DNA of 64,000 nt from Phreatobacter stygius (GTDB lineage: Bacteria; Pseudomonadota; Alphaproteobacteria; Rhizobiales; Phreatobacteraceae): NCBI RefSeq assembly GCF_005144885.1, contig NZ_CP039690.1, forward strand, positions 3,175,001 to 3,239,000, given 5' to 3'. A program made the translations under genes and the position numbers. Below the pieces are notes generated by a model. The model did no database searches and was not told where the DNA came from. It saw nothing but the letters and a program-made list of their open reading frames with translations. This document shows positions 16,937-24,867 of this stretch, in pieces (the first letter of the stretch is position 1; each line of letters opens with the position of its first letter).

Positions 16937-17800
16937 TTACTCGGCGATCTGCTTTTCCACTTCGTTGCGCCAGGGGTGCTGCGGAAACACGCCGAGAATG
17001 GTCAGTTCCTTGGCGAAGAAGGCGAGCTCTTCCAGCGCCAGCTTGACCGGCCGGTCGTCCGGATGGCCCTCGATCTCGGCATAGAACTCGGTGGCGACGA
17101 AGCGGCCGTCGATCATGTGGCTTTCGAGCTTGGTCATGTTGACGCCGTTGGTGGCGAAGCCGCCGGTCGCCTTGTAGAGCGCGGCCGGCACGTTGCGCAC
17201 CTGAAAGACGAAGCTGGTCAGGCAGTTCTGGTTGGGTGCGGCCCAGATCTTCTGGCGCGACAGGATGACGAAGCGCGTGGTGTTGTGAGCAGCGTCCTCG
17301 ATGTCCTCGGCGAGGATGTCGAGGCCATAGACCTCGGCCGCGAGCCTCGGCGCGATGGCGGCTTGTGTCGGGTCGCAGGCCTCCGCCACCTCGCGCGCCG
17401 AACCGGCCGTGTCGCCCGCGACCACCGGCTTCAGGCCGAGCTTGCGGATGATCAGCCGGCACTGGCCGATGCCCATGATGTGGCTGCGCGCGGTCTTGAT
17501 GGTGGCGAGCGATGCGCCCTTGATCGCCATCAGCTGGAAGCGGATCGGCAGGAAATATTCGCCGATGATGTGCAGGCCGGCGCGCGGCAGCAGATGGTGG
17601 ACGTCGGCGACGCGGCCGGCGATCGAATTCTCGATCGGGATCATGCCGAGATCGGCCTCGCCGTTCTGCACGGCGGCGAAGGCGTCCTCGAAGCTCGGGC
17701 ACGGCAGCACGTCGGCCTGCGGAAACACGTCATTCGCCGCGATATGCGAATTGGCTCCGAGTTCGCCCTGGAAGGAAATGCGCTTCGGCGCGAGGATCAT
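16937..17800 (-). CDS. pheA: Prephenate dehydratase
   Basis: The chosen ATG at 17800 gives 287 residues beginning ILAPKRISFQGELGANS, matching the start of monofunctional prephenate dehydratases. In-frame ATGs at 17845 and 17866 would add a poorly conserved tail. The catalytic motif NTTRFVIL and a C-terminal ACT domain (GALYKAT-like region then TKLESHMIDG) for phenylalanine feedback are present. The enzyme converts prephenate to phenylpyruvate for Phe synthesis. It follows kdsB closely, probably in one transcript. Confidence 0.94.
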   Translation of the reverse strand: MILAPKRISFQGELGANSHIAANDVFPQADVLPCPSFEDAFAAVQNGEADLGMIPIENSIAGRVADVHHLLPRAGLHIIGEYFLPIRFQLMAIKGASLATIKTARSHIMGIGQCRLIIRKLGLKPVVAGDTAGSAREVAEACDPTQAAIAPRLAAEVYGLDILAEDIEDAAHNTTRFVILSRQKIWAAPNQNCLTSFVFQVRNVPAALYKATGGFATNGVNMTKLESHMIDGRFVATEFYAEIEGHPDDRPVKLALEELAFFAKELTILGVFPQHPWRNEVEKQIAE

Positions 17801-17869
17801 GGGACGCGAGCTCCGCTCAGGGTCATCAGCTTCGAATGGGGTCATCGTGGATCTGTCAGGCGGCATCTA

Positions 17870-18604
17870 TCAGGCTTGGGCGATCAGCGCACGGGCTCGT
17901 TCGAGATCGGCCGGCGTGTCGACACCCAGCGGCACGGCATCGACGACAGCGACATCGATGCGCATGCCGTTTTCCAGCGCGCGCAGCTGCTCGAGCCGCT
18001 CGCGTTTTTCGAGCGGCGCCGGCGGCAGCGCGACGAAACGGTCGAGGGCGGCGCGCCGATAGGCGTAAAGCCCGATATGGTGATAGAGCGGCCCGTCGCC
18101 CGATGGCGCCGTGGCGCGGGTGAAATAGAGCGCCCGGAGCCGGCGGTCGCCGAGCGGCGTGCCGATCACCTTGACCACATTGGGATTGTTGATCTCCTCG
18201 TGGCGGGTGATCACCGCCGCCAGCGTGCCGATGTCGACCAGGGGATCGTCGAGCAGGTCGGCCGAGGCGCGCACCACCTTCGGGTCGATGGTCGGCAGGT
18301 CGCCCTGGACATTGACGATGCGCTCGATCAGCCGGTCCGGGTCGACCAGGTCGGCCGCTTCCCGGATCCGGTCGGAGCCGGTCGGATGATCGGCGCGGGT
18401 CATCACGGCGCGACCGCCAGCGGCCTCGACCGCCGCGACGATCTCGGCCGAATCGGTCGCCACCACCACCGGACCGAGGCCGGCCGCTTCGGCCCGCCGC
18501 ATGACCTGCACGATCATCGGCTGTCCGCCGATATCGGCGAGCGGCTTGCCCGGCAGGCGCGAGGCGCTCATGCGCGCGGGGATCAGGACGATAGAGGTTG
18601 TCAT
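17870..18604 (-). CDS. kdsB: 3-deoxy-manno-octulosonate cytidylyltransferase (CMP-KDO synthetase)
   Basis: The 244-residue enzyme has the N-terminal nucleotide motif [20 protein letters not shown], then [22 protein letters not shown] and [10 protein letters not shown]. These blocks are diagnostic for KdsB. It activates KDO with CTP for lipopolysaccharide core synthesis in the cytoplasm. The length matches E. coli KdsB (248). It is the first gene of the leftward kdsB-pheA-lysR run and divergent from the cytochrome c gene across about 190 bp. Confidence 0.95.
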   Translation of the reverse strand: MTTSIVLIPARMSASRLPGKPLADIGGQPMIVQVMRRAEAAGLGPVVVATDSAEIVAAVEAAGGRAVMTRADHPTGSDRIREAADLVDPDRLIERIVNVQGDLPTIDPKVVRASADLLDDPLVDIGTLAAVITRHEEINNPNVVKVIGTPLGDRRLRALYFTRATAPSGDGPLYHHIGLYAYRRAALDRFVALPPAPLEKRERLEQLRALENGMRIDVAVVDAVPLGVDTPADLERARALIAQA

Positions 18605-18795
18605 CGAGGGATTTTGGGGTAGAAGGCCAGTTTGGAGGCGTCAAAAAGTAGCATGCGAGAAGCGTGCTTATACGGGTTGCCTCCAGAGGAGCAAATTGGA
18701 TAGTGTCCGCGCCGAATTGGCCGGCGTCATCCGCGCGGGTTTTTGCGCACTCCTTTTAATGTCGACGCGTCGCCGGTTGCCTGGAGCTTGTCCCG

Positions 18796-19341
18796 ATGGA
18801 CGGATTTGAATTCAACAAGATCGCGATGGCTCTGCTGCTGGTGGGGACGAGCACGCTTGGCGGCAGCATTCTCGCCAATGACGTGATCTTCAAGCCGACC
18901 AAGCCGGCAAAACCCGGTTTCGAGGTTGCCGTTGCGGCAGCGCCGGCTGCTGGCGCGGCCGCTGCTGCGGCCGCCCCGGCCAAGCCGATCGCCGAGATCA
19001 TGGCCTCGGCCAATCCGGCCAACGGGGCCGCCGTGTTCCGCCAGTGCCAGGCCTGCCACAATGCCACCAAGGGCGGTCCGAACGGCGCCGGCCCAGGCCT
19101 TTACGGTATTGTCAGCCGCCCGCATGCCGCTTCGCCCGGCTTCAATTATTCGGCCGCCATGAAAGGCAAGAGCGCGGAGCCCTGGAGCTTCGAGGCGCTG
19201 TTCGCCTTCCTCGGCTCGCCGCGCACCGCCATTCCCGGCACCACCATGTCGTTTGCCGGCATCCGCTCCGAGCAGCAGCGCGCCGACCTTCTGGCCTATC
19301 TGGCGCAGCAGGCCGATACGCCGGTCGCGCTGCCGAAATAG
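18796..19341 (+). CDS. Membrane-anchored c-type cytochrome (CycM family)
   Basis: The 181-residue protein has an N-terminal hydrophobic segment (IAMALLLVGTSTLGGSILA) that likely stays as an anchor, then an Ala/Pro-rich linker of about 30 residues. A class I cytochrome c domain follows with heme motif CQACH and probable axial Met in GTTMSFAGI. This layout is that of alphaproteobacterial CycM, which carries electrons from the bc1 complex to aa3 oxidase. An RBS (GGAG) precedes ATG 18796 and a strong terminator follows, so it is likely monocistronic. Confidence 0.9.
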   Translation: MDGFEFNKIAMALLLVGTSTLGGSILANDVIFKPTKPAKPGFEVAVAAAPAAGAAAAAAAPAKPIAEIMASANPANGAAVFRQCQACHNATKGGPNGAGPGLYGIVSRPHAASPGFNYSAAMKGKSAEPWSFEALFAFLGSPRTAIPGTTMSFAGIRSEQQRADLLAYLAQQADTPVALPK

Positions 19342-19365
19342 GCCTCCAGACCAGGTCGAGATCGC

Positions 19366-19392
19366 AAGGCCGGGGCTCGCCCCGGCCTTTTG
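19366..19392 (+). terminator. Rho-independent terminator after the cytochrome c gene
   Basis: A 10-bp perfect stem (AAGGCCGGGG / CCCCGGCCTT) with a CTCG-type loop is followed by TTTTG. It lies 25 bp after the cytochrome c stop. Confidence 0.8.
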
Positions 19393-19564
19393 CTTTGACG
19401 GCGAGGGCATCAAGGCGCACCCTTCCGCAGCGGATTTGAGCCTGAATCGGTCTCGAATCGACCCATGACATCGCTCTGCCATGGCATTATCCTAGGCGAG
19501 TCCTATTTCCGCCACGCTTAACCCGTTCGAACGGCAGGTCTTTGCCCCCATTCAAGGTTGAACA

Positions 19565-20260
19565 ATGCCGACCATCGCACTCGTCGACGACGACCGGAAC
19601 ATTCTGACCTCGGTCGCGATCGCGCTCGAAGCCGAAGGTTATCGGATCGTGACCTACAATGACGGGGCTTCCGCGCTCGACGGATTCAAGCAGTCGCCGC
19701 CGGACCTCGCCATCCTCGACATCAAGATGCCGCGCATGGACGGCATGGAGCTGTTGCGCCGCCTGCGCCAGAAGACCGACATGCCGGTGATCTTCCTCAC
19801 CTCCAAGGATGAGGAGATCGACGAACTGTTCGGCCTGAAGATGGGCGCCGACGATTTCATCCGGAAGCCGTTCTCGCAGCGCCTGCTGGTCGAGCGCGTC
19901 AAGGCGGTGCTGCGTCGTGCCCAGGCCAAGGATCCGGCCGCCGAAGCCAAGACCGACGCCAAGGTGCTGGAGCGCGGCAAGCTGCGCATGGATCCGGAGC
20001 GCCATACCTGCACCTGGGACGGCCATCAGGTGACGCTCACCGTCACCGAGTTCCTGATCCTGCAGGCCCTGGCCACGCGTCCCGGCGTTGTGAAGAGCCG
20101 CAACGCACTGATGGATGCGGCTTACGACGATCAGGTCTATGTCGACGACCGCACCATCGACAGCCACATCAAGCGCCTGCGCAAGAAGTTCAAGGTGGTC
20201 GATGACGACTTCGAGATGATCGAGACGCTTTACGGCGTCGGCTACCGCTTCAAGGAGTGA
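19565..20260 (+). CDS. chvI: Two-component response regulator ChvI
   Basis: The 231-residue OmpR-family regulator has a receiver domain ([13 protein letters not shown], phosphoacceptor in [14 protein letters not shown], conserved Lys in RKPFSQRLL) and a winged-helix DNA-binding domain ([23 protein letters not shown]). With ChvG and the PTS genes downstream it matches the ChvG-ChvI acid/envelope-stress system of Rhizobiales, which governs the switch between free-living and host-associated states. Confidence 0.95.
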   Translation: MPTIALVDDDRNILTSVAIALEAEGYRIVTYNDGASALDGFKQSPPDLAILDIKMPRMDGMELLRRLRQKTDMPVIFLTSKDEEIDELFGLKMGADDFIRKPFSQRLLVERVKAVLRRAQAKDPAAEAKTDAKVLERGKLRMDPERHTCTWDGHQVTLTVTEFLILQALATRPGVVKSRNALMDAAYDDQVYVDDRTIDSHIKRLRKKFKVVDDDFEMIETLYGVGYRFKE

Positions 20261-20285
20261 GGCGGACCGCCTCGCTGCAACGCTC

Positions 20286-22073
20286 ATGCTCGATCGGACG
20301 CCGCAAACTGCTCTTGAAGGCTCGCCCGTGGCCTTGAACATGCGGTCCGGGCGGCCCTGGACCCGGCTCGTCCATGTGCTCGCGCGCGGCATGCGCGCGG
20401 TGCTGAACCGGTCGTTCTCCAGCCTCACCCGCCGCATCGTGCTGCTCAATCTGGCGGGGCTGGTGGCCTTGGTCTCCGGCATTCTCTGGCTGTCGCAGTT
20501 TCGCGCCGGCCTGATCGAGTCGCGGGCGCAGAGCCTGCTGGTGCAGGGCGAGATCATCGCCGGCGCCATTGCCGCATCCGCCGCGGTCGACGGCTCGGTC
20601 ATTCCGATCGATCCCGACAAGCTGTTCGAGATGCAGCTCGGCGGCTCCGGCGCCTCGGTCGACGATCCGAGCGCGCTCCTGGAATTCCCGATCAATCCCG
20701 AGCGTGTCGCCCCGGTGCTGCGCCGCCTGACCGGGCCAACCGAGACCCAGGCGCGCATCTATGACCGCGAAGGCAATCTCATTCTCGACAGCCGCAACCT
20801 CTATGGCCGCGGTGATATCTCGACCTTCGACCTGCCGCCGATCGGCCAGAAGCCGCCATTTTATGAGAAATGGTGGAACGAGGTCCGCCGCTTCCTGCGC
20901 GGCGGCGGCGATTTCCCGATCTATCGCGATGTCGGCTTTCGCAACGGCAAGATCTATCCGGAGGTTGCCCAGGCGCTGAGCGGCCAGAAGGGCAGCATGG
21001 TCAGGGTCAATGACCGCGGCGAGGTGATCGTTTCCGTAGCGATCCCGGTCCAGCGTTTCCGCGGCGTGCTCGGCGTGCTGCTGCTCAACACCCAGGGCGG
21101 CGAGATCGACGCGGTGATCGACGCCGAGCGGTTCCAGGTGCTGCGCGTCTTCCTGGTCGCCGCCTTCGTCATGGTGGTGCTGTCGATCCTGATGGCGCGA
21201 ACCATTGCCGGCCCGGTCCGCAAGCTTGCCGACGGCGCCGAGAAGGTGCGCCGCCACCATCGCTCGCGCGAGGAAATCCCCGATTTCAGCCACCGCCGCG
21301 ACGAGATCGGCCATTTGTCGCGGTCGCTGCGCGACATGACCGACGCGCTTTATGCGCGCATCGCCTCGATCGAGAGCTTCGCCGCCGATGTCGCCCATGA
21401 ACTCAAGAACCCGCTGACCTCCCTGCGCTCGGCGGTCGAGACCTTGCCGCTCGCCAAGTCGGACACCTCGCGATCGCGCCTGCTCGAGGTGATCCAGCAC
21501 GACGTCAGGCGGCTGGACCGGCTGATCACCGACATTTCCGATGCCAGCCGGCTGGATGCCGAGCTGCAACGCCAGGAGGCCACCAAGGTCGATGTCGCCA
21601 AGCTGCTCAGCACGCTTGTCACCATCGCCAACGAGGTCAAGCGTGCCGACGGCGTCAAGGTTTCCCTGAGTTTCGAGGGTGGCCGGCCGCAAGATTTCGT
21701 CGTGCCGGGCCATGACAGCCGGATCAGCCAGGTCGTCACCAATCTGGTCGACAATGCCCGCTCGTTCTCGACTGCCGGCGGCGAGGTCAGGGTCACCGCC
21801 CGCAAGCTGAAGGGCGCCGTCGAGATCACCGTCGAGGATGACGGCCCGGGCATTCGTCCCGATGCGCTGCAGCGCATCTTCGAGCGCTTCTACACCGATC
21901 GCCCGCACCAGGATTATGGCCAGAATTCCGGCCTCGGCCTGTCCATTTCCCGGCAGATCATCGAGGCCCACGGCGGTCGCATCTGGGCCGAGAACCGGCC
22001 CGGTCCCGATGACGACGAGGGCGAACCGACCAGCCTCGGTGCCCGCTTCGTCGTGCGCCTGCCGGCGGTCTGA
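20286..22073 (+). CDS. chvG: Sensor histidine kinase ChvG (ExoS homologue)
   Basis: The 595-residue kinase has an N-terminal segment, a first TM (RIVLLNLAGLVALVSGILWL), a periplasmic sensor of about 210 residues, and a second TM (VFLVAAFVMVVLSILMA). HAMP, an H-box (FAADVAHELKNPLTSLRSA) and ATP-binding N and G boxes (NLVDNARSFS, DDGPGI, GLGLSIS) follow. It lies 25 bp after chvI and two bases before hprK. In relatives the sensor is inhibited by the periplasmic protein ExoR; that gene is not in the window. Confidence 0.95.
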   Translation: MLDRTPQTALEGSPVALNMRSGRPWTRLVHVLARGMRAVLNRSFSSLTRRIVLLNLAGLVALVSGILWLSQFRAGLIESRAQSLLVQGEIIAGAIAASAAVDGSVIPIDPDKLFEMQLGGSGASVDDPSALLEFPINPERVAPVLRRLTGPTETQARIYDREGNLILDSRNLYGRGDISTFDLPPIGQKPPFYEKWWNEVRRFLRGGGDFPIYRDVGFRNGKIYPEVAQALSGQKGSMVRVNDRGEVIVSVAIPVQRFRGVLGVLLLNTQGGEIDAVIDAERFQVLRVFLVAAFVMVVLSILMARTIAGPVRKLADGAEKVRRHHRSREEIPDFSHRRDEIGHLSRSLRDMTDALYARIASIESFAADVAHELKNPLTSLRSAVETLPLAKSDTSRSRLLEVIQHDVRRLDRLITDISDASRLDAELQRQEATKVDVAKLLSTLVTIANEVKRADGVKVSLSFEGGRPQDFVVPGHDSRISQVVTNLVDNARSFSTAGGEVRVTARKLKGAVEITVEDDGPGIRPDALQRIFERFYTDRPHQDYGQNSGLGLSISRQIIEAHGGRIWAENRPGPDDDEGEPTSLGARFVVRLPAV

Positions 22074-22075
22074 CG

Positions 22076-22525
22076 ATGCCAGAAAGCGCCGGCCGCACGG
22101 TTCACGCAAGCGCCGTCCTGGTTGGCGCCAAGGCCGTGCTGATCCGCGGCGCTTCGGGCGCCGGCAAGTCGCGCCTGGTGCTCGGCCTGATCGACGCGGG
22201 GCGCTCCGGCGGGCTGGCTTTCGCCAGGCTTGTCGCCGACGACCGGGTCCGCCTCGAAGCGGCTCACGGCCGGCTGCTGGTCAGCGCACCTCAGCCGATC
22301 GCGGGCCTGGTCGAAGAGCGCGGCCGGGGCGTGATGGCCTGTGCCTACGAGGCCATGGCGGTGGTCGGTCTGGTCGTCGATCTCGATGCCGGCGATGCGG
22401 CCCGCATGCCGGACCCCCTGGCGCTGCAGACCGTCGTCGAAGGCGTCATAGTGTCGCGGCTTCCCGTGGCCCCGGGTTGCGATCCGCTGCCGCTTGTGCT
22501 CTCGCTATTGCAAGGGAGGCGATGA
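22076..22525 (+). CDS. hprK: HPr kinase/phosphorylase, short alphaproteobacterial form
   Basis: The 149-residue protein corresponds to the C-terminal kinase domain of Gram-positive HprK and lacks the N-terminal domain, as is usual in alphaproteobacteria. The P-loop is VLIRGASGAGKSRL near residue 21, followed by ARLVADDRVRLEA and GVMACAYEAMAVVGLVVDL. It phosphorylates a serine of HPr and can reverse this. It begins two bases after the chvG stop and ends one base before a newly recognised small ORF. Confidence 0.93.
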   Translation: MPESAGRTVHASAVLVGAKAVLIRGASGAGKSRLVLGLIDAGRSGGLAFARLVADDRVRLEAAHGRLLVSAPQPIAGLVEERGRGVMACAYEAMAVVGLVVDLDAGDAARMPDPLALQTVVEGVIVSRLPVAPGCDPLPLVLSLLQGRR

Positions 22526-22526
22526 C

Positions 22527-22664
22527 ATGAGGCCAGTGTTGCTGCGGCGCACCAATCTGCAATCGTTCGCAACGGTGGGCCTTGCGCTTGCCGGTAACAT
22601 GGTGATCATATCCGCCTCTTTCGTGATATTGCGCGCAAGTTTTGGCGCGCGGAGTGCCGGATGA
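22527..22664 (+). CDS. Putative 45-residue membrane microprotein between hprK and the EIIA gene
   Basis: This ORF was read directly from the sequence. The ATG at 22527 starts one base after the hprK stop and has a strong GGGAGG site seven bases upstream. The TGA overlaps the ATG of the EIIA gene (ATGA). The peptide has a basic N-terminus (MRPVLLRRTN), a hydrophobic core (TVGLALAGNMVIISASFVI) and a basic tail, so it would be a single-pass membrane peptide. It fills the whole hprK-EIIA gap. I do not recognise a family. It may be a real microprotein or a coupling leader for EIIA; translation is inferred, not shown. Confidence 0.5.
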   Translation: MRPVLLRRTNLQSFATVGLALAGNMVIISASFVILRASFGARSAG

Positions 22665-23062
22665 TCGGTCTCGTCATCGTCACGCATGGTCAACTCGCCA
22701 TCGAGTTCCGCGCCGCCATGGAACATGTGGTGGGACCACAGCGCCAGGTCGAAACGGTGGCCATAGGGCCGAATGACGACATGGATCAGCGTCGTCGCGA
22801 CATCATCGCGGCCGTCGATCACGTCGATACCGGCGACGGTGTGGCCGTGCTGACCGACATGTTCGGCGGCACACCGTCCAACCTGGCCATTTCCGTCATG
22901 AACGGCCGTGCGGTCGAAGTGATCGCCGGCATCAATCTGCCGATGCTGGTCAAGCTGGCCACCGTGCGCGGCGAGAAGCCGCTGCAGGAAGCCGTGCTGC
23001 ACGCCCAGGAGGCGGGCCGCAAATATATCAACATCGCCAGCCGCGTGCTTGCGGGTCATTGA
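22661..23062 (+). CDS. PTS EIIA component, mannose/fructose family (regulatory)
   Basis: The 133-residue protein has the EIIA-Man phosphorylation site His9 in MIGLVIVTHGQLAIEF and the conserved DMFGGTPSNLA block. No EIIB/EIIC permease is nearby, so as in other Hyphomicrobiales it is probably regulatory, relaying phosphate from HPr and linking carbon and nitrogen status to ChvG/ChvI. Its start overlaps the small ORF upstream and GGAG lies within that ORF. It is often called manX or EIIA(Man) in relatives. Confidence 0.93.
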   Translation: MIGLVIVTHGQLAIEFRAAMEHVVGPQRQVETVAIGPNDDMDQRRRDIIAAVDHVDTGDGVAVLTDMFGGTPSNLAISVMNGRAVEVIAGINLPMLVKLATVRGEKPLQEAVLHAQEAGRKYINIASRVLAGH

Positions 23063-23127
23063 GCGATGCGGGTGGACGACAAGGCGAGAGCGTCTGCAGG
23101 CGCCGACGGAGGAGCAGGGGATTTCCG

Positions 23128-23448
23128 ATGGCGGATAACGAGACCGACTGTCCGCCGGATGCGCCGGCCGCCGAGGGCGAGATCGTCCGTGAGGTGCCGA
23201 TTCTCAACAAGCGCGGCCTGCATGCCCGCGCCTCGGCCAAATTTGTCGCCTGCGCCGACCGGTTCGATGCCGCGGTGAGCGTTTCCCGCTGCGGCGAGAC
23301 CGTCGACGGCACCTCGATCATGGGCCTGATGATGCTGGCCGCCGGCATTGGCACCTCGATCACCGTCAGGGCGACCGGCCGTGAGGCCTCGGAAGCCATC
23401 GACGCCATTGCCGTCCTGGTCGCCGACCGGTTCGGCGAAGGCGAATAG
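23128..23448 (+). CDS. Phosphocarrier protein HPr
   Basis: The start is placed at ATG 23128 with a purine-rich site upstream, giving 106 residues; the longer ORF from 23059 adds an unlike Arg-rich tail. Active His32 sits in NKRGLHARASAKFV and the regulatory Ser lies in TSIMGLMMLAA, the target of HprK. The N-terminal extension of about 20 residues is longer than in E. coli HPr. It receives phosphate from EI-Ntr (PtsP) and passes it to EIIA(Man). It ends the chvI-chvG-hprK-EIIA-HPr block. Confidence 0.94.
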   Translation: MADNETDCPPDAPAAEGEIVREVPILNKRGLHARASAKFVACADRFDAAVSVSRCGETVDGTSIMGLMMLAAGIGTSITVRATGREASEAIDAIAVLVADRFGEGE

Positions 23449-23503
23449 CAGCGTTCAGGCCGCGCGCCCTTGCCCGGCCGGAAGGCCCGTGCGAAAAACC
23501 TGG

Positions 23504-24043
23504 ATGAGCGAAACGCCGCCCGCCCCGACCCGCGTCGCCCCATCGATCGGCGCGCGTGGCATCGAGAAATTCCTGTTCGCCGGCCGCTGGCTGATGGCGC
23601 CGTTCTATATTGGCCTGATCATTGGCCTGGCGCTTCTGGTGATCACCTTCCTGCGCGAATTGGCGCATCTGGTCATGCATATCCCGACCGCCAAGGAGTC
23701 CGATGTCATTCTGGGCATCCTGACGCTCGTCGACCTGTCGCTGGCCGGCAATCTGGTGATCATGGTGGTGTTCTCCGGTTATGAGAACTTCATCTCCAAA
23801 ATGCACCACGTGCACGAGGACGATCGGCCGGAATGGATGGGCATGATCGATTTTTCGGGGCTGAAGCTCAAACTTCTGGCCTCGATCGTCGCCATTTCGG
23901 CGATCCATCTGCTCAAGGCCTTCATGAATATCGGCGCCATGACGGACCGCGACGTGACCTGGCTGCTGCTCATCCATGTGGTCTTCGTCACCTCGGGCGT
24001 GTTCCTTGCGCTGTCGGACAGATTGACGGGTCCCTCGCATTGA
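23504..24043 (+). CDS. UPF0114 (YqhA) family membrane protein
   Basis: The 179-residue protein has about four predicted TM segments (starting WLMAPFYIGLIIGLALLVI). It carries the family signatures RWLMAPFYIGL, LVDLSLAGNLVIMVVFSGYENF and SLKLKLLASIVAISAI-like KLKLLASIVAISAIHLL. The ATG at 23504 is preceded by a purine-rich region; the ORF open from 23348 overlaps HPr and is not used. The family's function is unproven. It is tandem with the methyltransferase gene that begins 10 bp after its stop. Confidence 0.88.
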   Translation: MSETPPAPTRVAPSIGARGIEKFLFAGRWLMAPFYIGLIIGLALLVITFLRELAHLVMHIPTAKESDVILGILTLVDLSLAGNLVIMVVFSGYENFISKMHHVHEDDRPEWMGMIDFSGLKLKLLASIVAISAIHLLKAFMNIGAMTDRDVTWLLLIHVVFVTSGVFLALSDRLTGPSH

Positions 24044-24053
24044 CGAGGCCGCG

Positions 24054-24764
24054 ATGACCGATTGGCGCTCTTTCTGGGACGGCGAACACGCGATCTACGT
24101 GAACGCGACGCACAAGGCCGTCCACTACAAGGCGATCGCCGACGGTATTCTCCGCCATCTCGCCGAAACCGGCGCCGGGCCGGATGCGGTGGTGCTCGAT
24201 TATGCCTGCGGCGAAGCGCTGGAGGCCGGTCGGATCGCCCAGGCCTGCGGGCGCCTGGTCCTGTGCGACGGCGCGCCTTCGGTGGTTGCCCGGCTGAGAG
24301 ACCATTTCGGTGGCCTGCCGGATGTCATTGCAAGCGTGCTGCCGGAAGAGCTCGACAGCGTGCTGGCCGATCACGCGGCCGATCTCATCATGGTCAGTTC
24401 GCTCATCCAATATCTGACGCGCGCCGATCTCGGCGCCCTGCTCGACCGGTTCAGGGCCAAGCTGAAGCCATCGGGCCGGCTGGTCATCGCCGACGTCATT
24501 TCGCCCGATACCGGCATCGTTGCCGATGTCGGCTCGCTGTTGCGCAACGCCGCCGCTCACGGCTTCCTGTTCGCGGCAATCGCCGGCCTCGCCGCCACCG
24601 CCATCTCGCCTTATCGCAAGATCCGCAGCGAGCTGGGCCTGTCGACCTATTCGCAGGCCGACATGCTCGGCCTGTTCGCCGAGCACGGTTTTGCGGCGGA
24701 GCGTTATCAGGTCAATCTCGGCCTGACGCCGCACCGCATGACCTTCGTCGCGCGGCCGTCCTAA
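24054..24764 (+). CDS. Class I SAM-dependent methyltransferase
   Basis: The 236-residue protein has a glycine-rich SAM motif (VVLDYACGEALEAGRIA) near residue 44, an acidic motif II (LVLCDGAPSVVARL) and a post-motif region LIMVSSLIQYL, typical of Methyltransf_11/25 folds. A C-terminal segment (AAIAGLAATAISPY) is hydrophobic. The substrate is unknown; it could be a lipid or small metabolite. It is probably co-transcribed with the UPF0114 gene. Confidence 0.82.
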   Translation: MTDWRSFWDGEHAIYVNATHKAVHYKAIADGILRHLAETGAGPDAVVLDYACGEALEAGRIAQACGRLVLCDGAPSVVARLRDHFGGLPDVIASVLPEELDSVLADHAADLIMVSSLIQYLTRADLGALLDRFRAKLKPSGRLVIADVISPDTGIVADVGSLLRNAAAHGFLFAAIAGLAATAISPYRKIRSELGLSTYSQADMLGLFAEHGFAAERYQVNLGLTPHRMTFVARPS

Positions 24765-24792
24765 GCGTCGAATTTCCGGCCATGCCGGTGAA

Positions 24793-24821
24793 TTGACTCT
24801 TTTTCGGCCTTTCTGCATACC
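24793..24821 (+). promoter_or_regulatory. Putative sigma-70 promoter of the aminotransferase gene
   Basis: TTGACT (24793-24798) and CATACC (24816-24821) have exact 17-bp spacing. The TTG of the -35 is also the first possible start codon of a longer ORF, which argues for the ATG at 24868 as the real start. Confidence 0.5.
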
Positions 24822-24829
24822 GATCACCC

Positions 24830-24847
24830 CGTTCGTCCAAACGAACG
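24830..24847. promoter_or_regulatory. Palindrome between promoter and start of the aminotransferase gene
   Basis: The perfect inverted repeat CGTTCGT-CCAA-ACGAACG begins eight bases after the putative -10 and ends 20 bases before the ATG. It is a good candidate operator over the transcription start, or a small 5' UTR hairpin. No adjacent regulator gene is an obvious partner, although the convergent Rrf2-family gene lies downstream. Confidence 0.5.
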
Positions 24848-24867
24848 ATCTTGGTTCCGGTGCTCTC

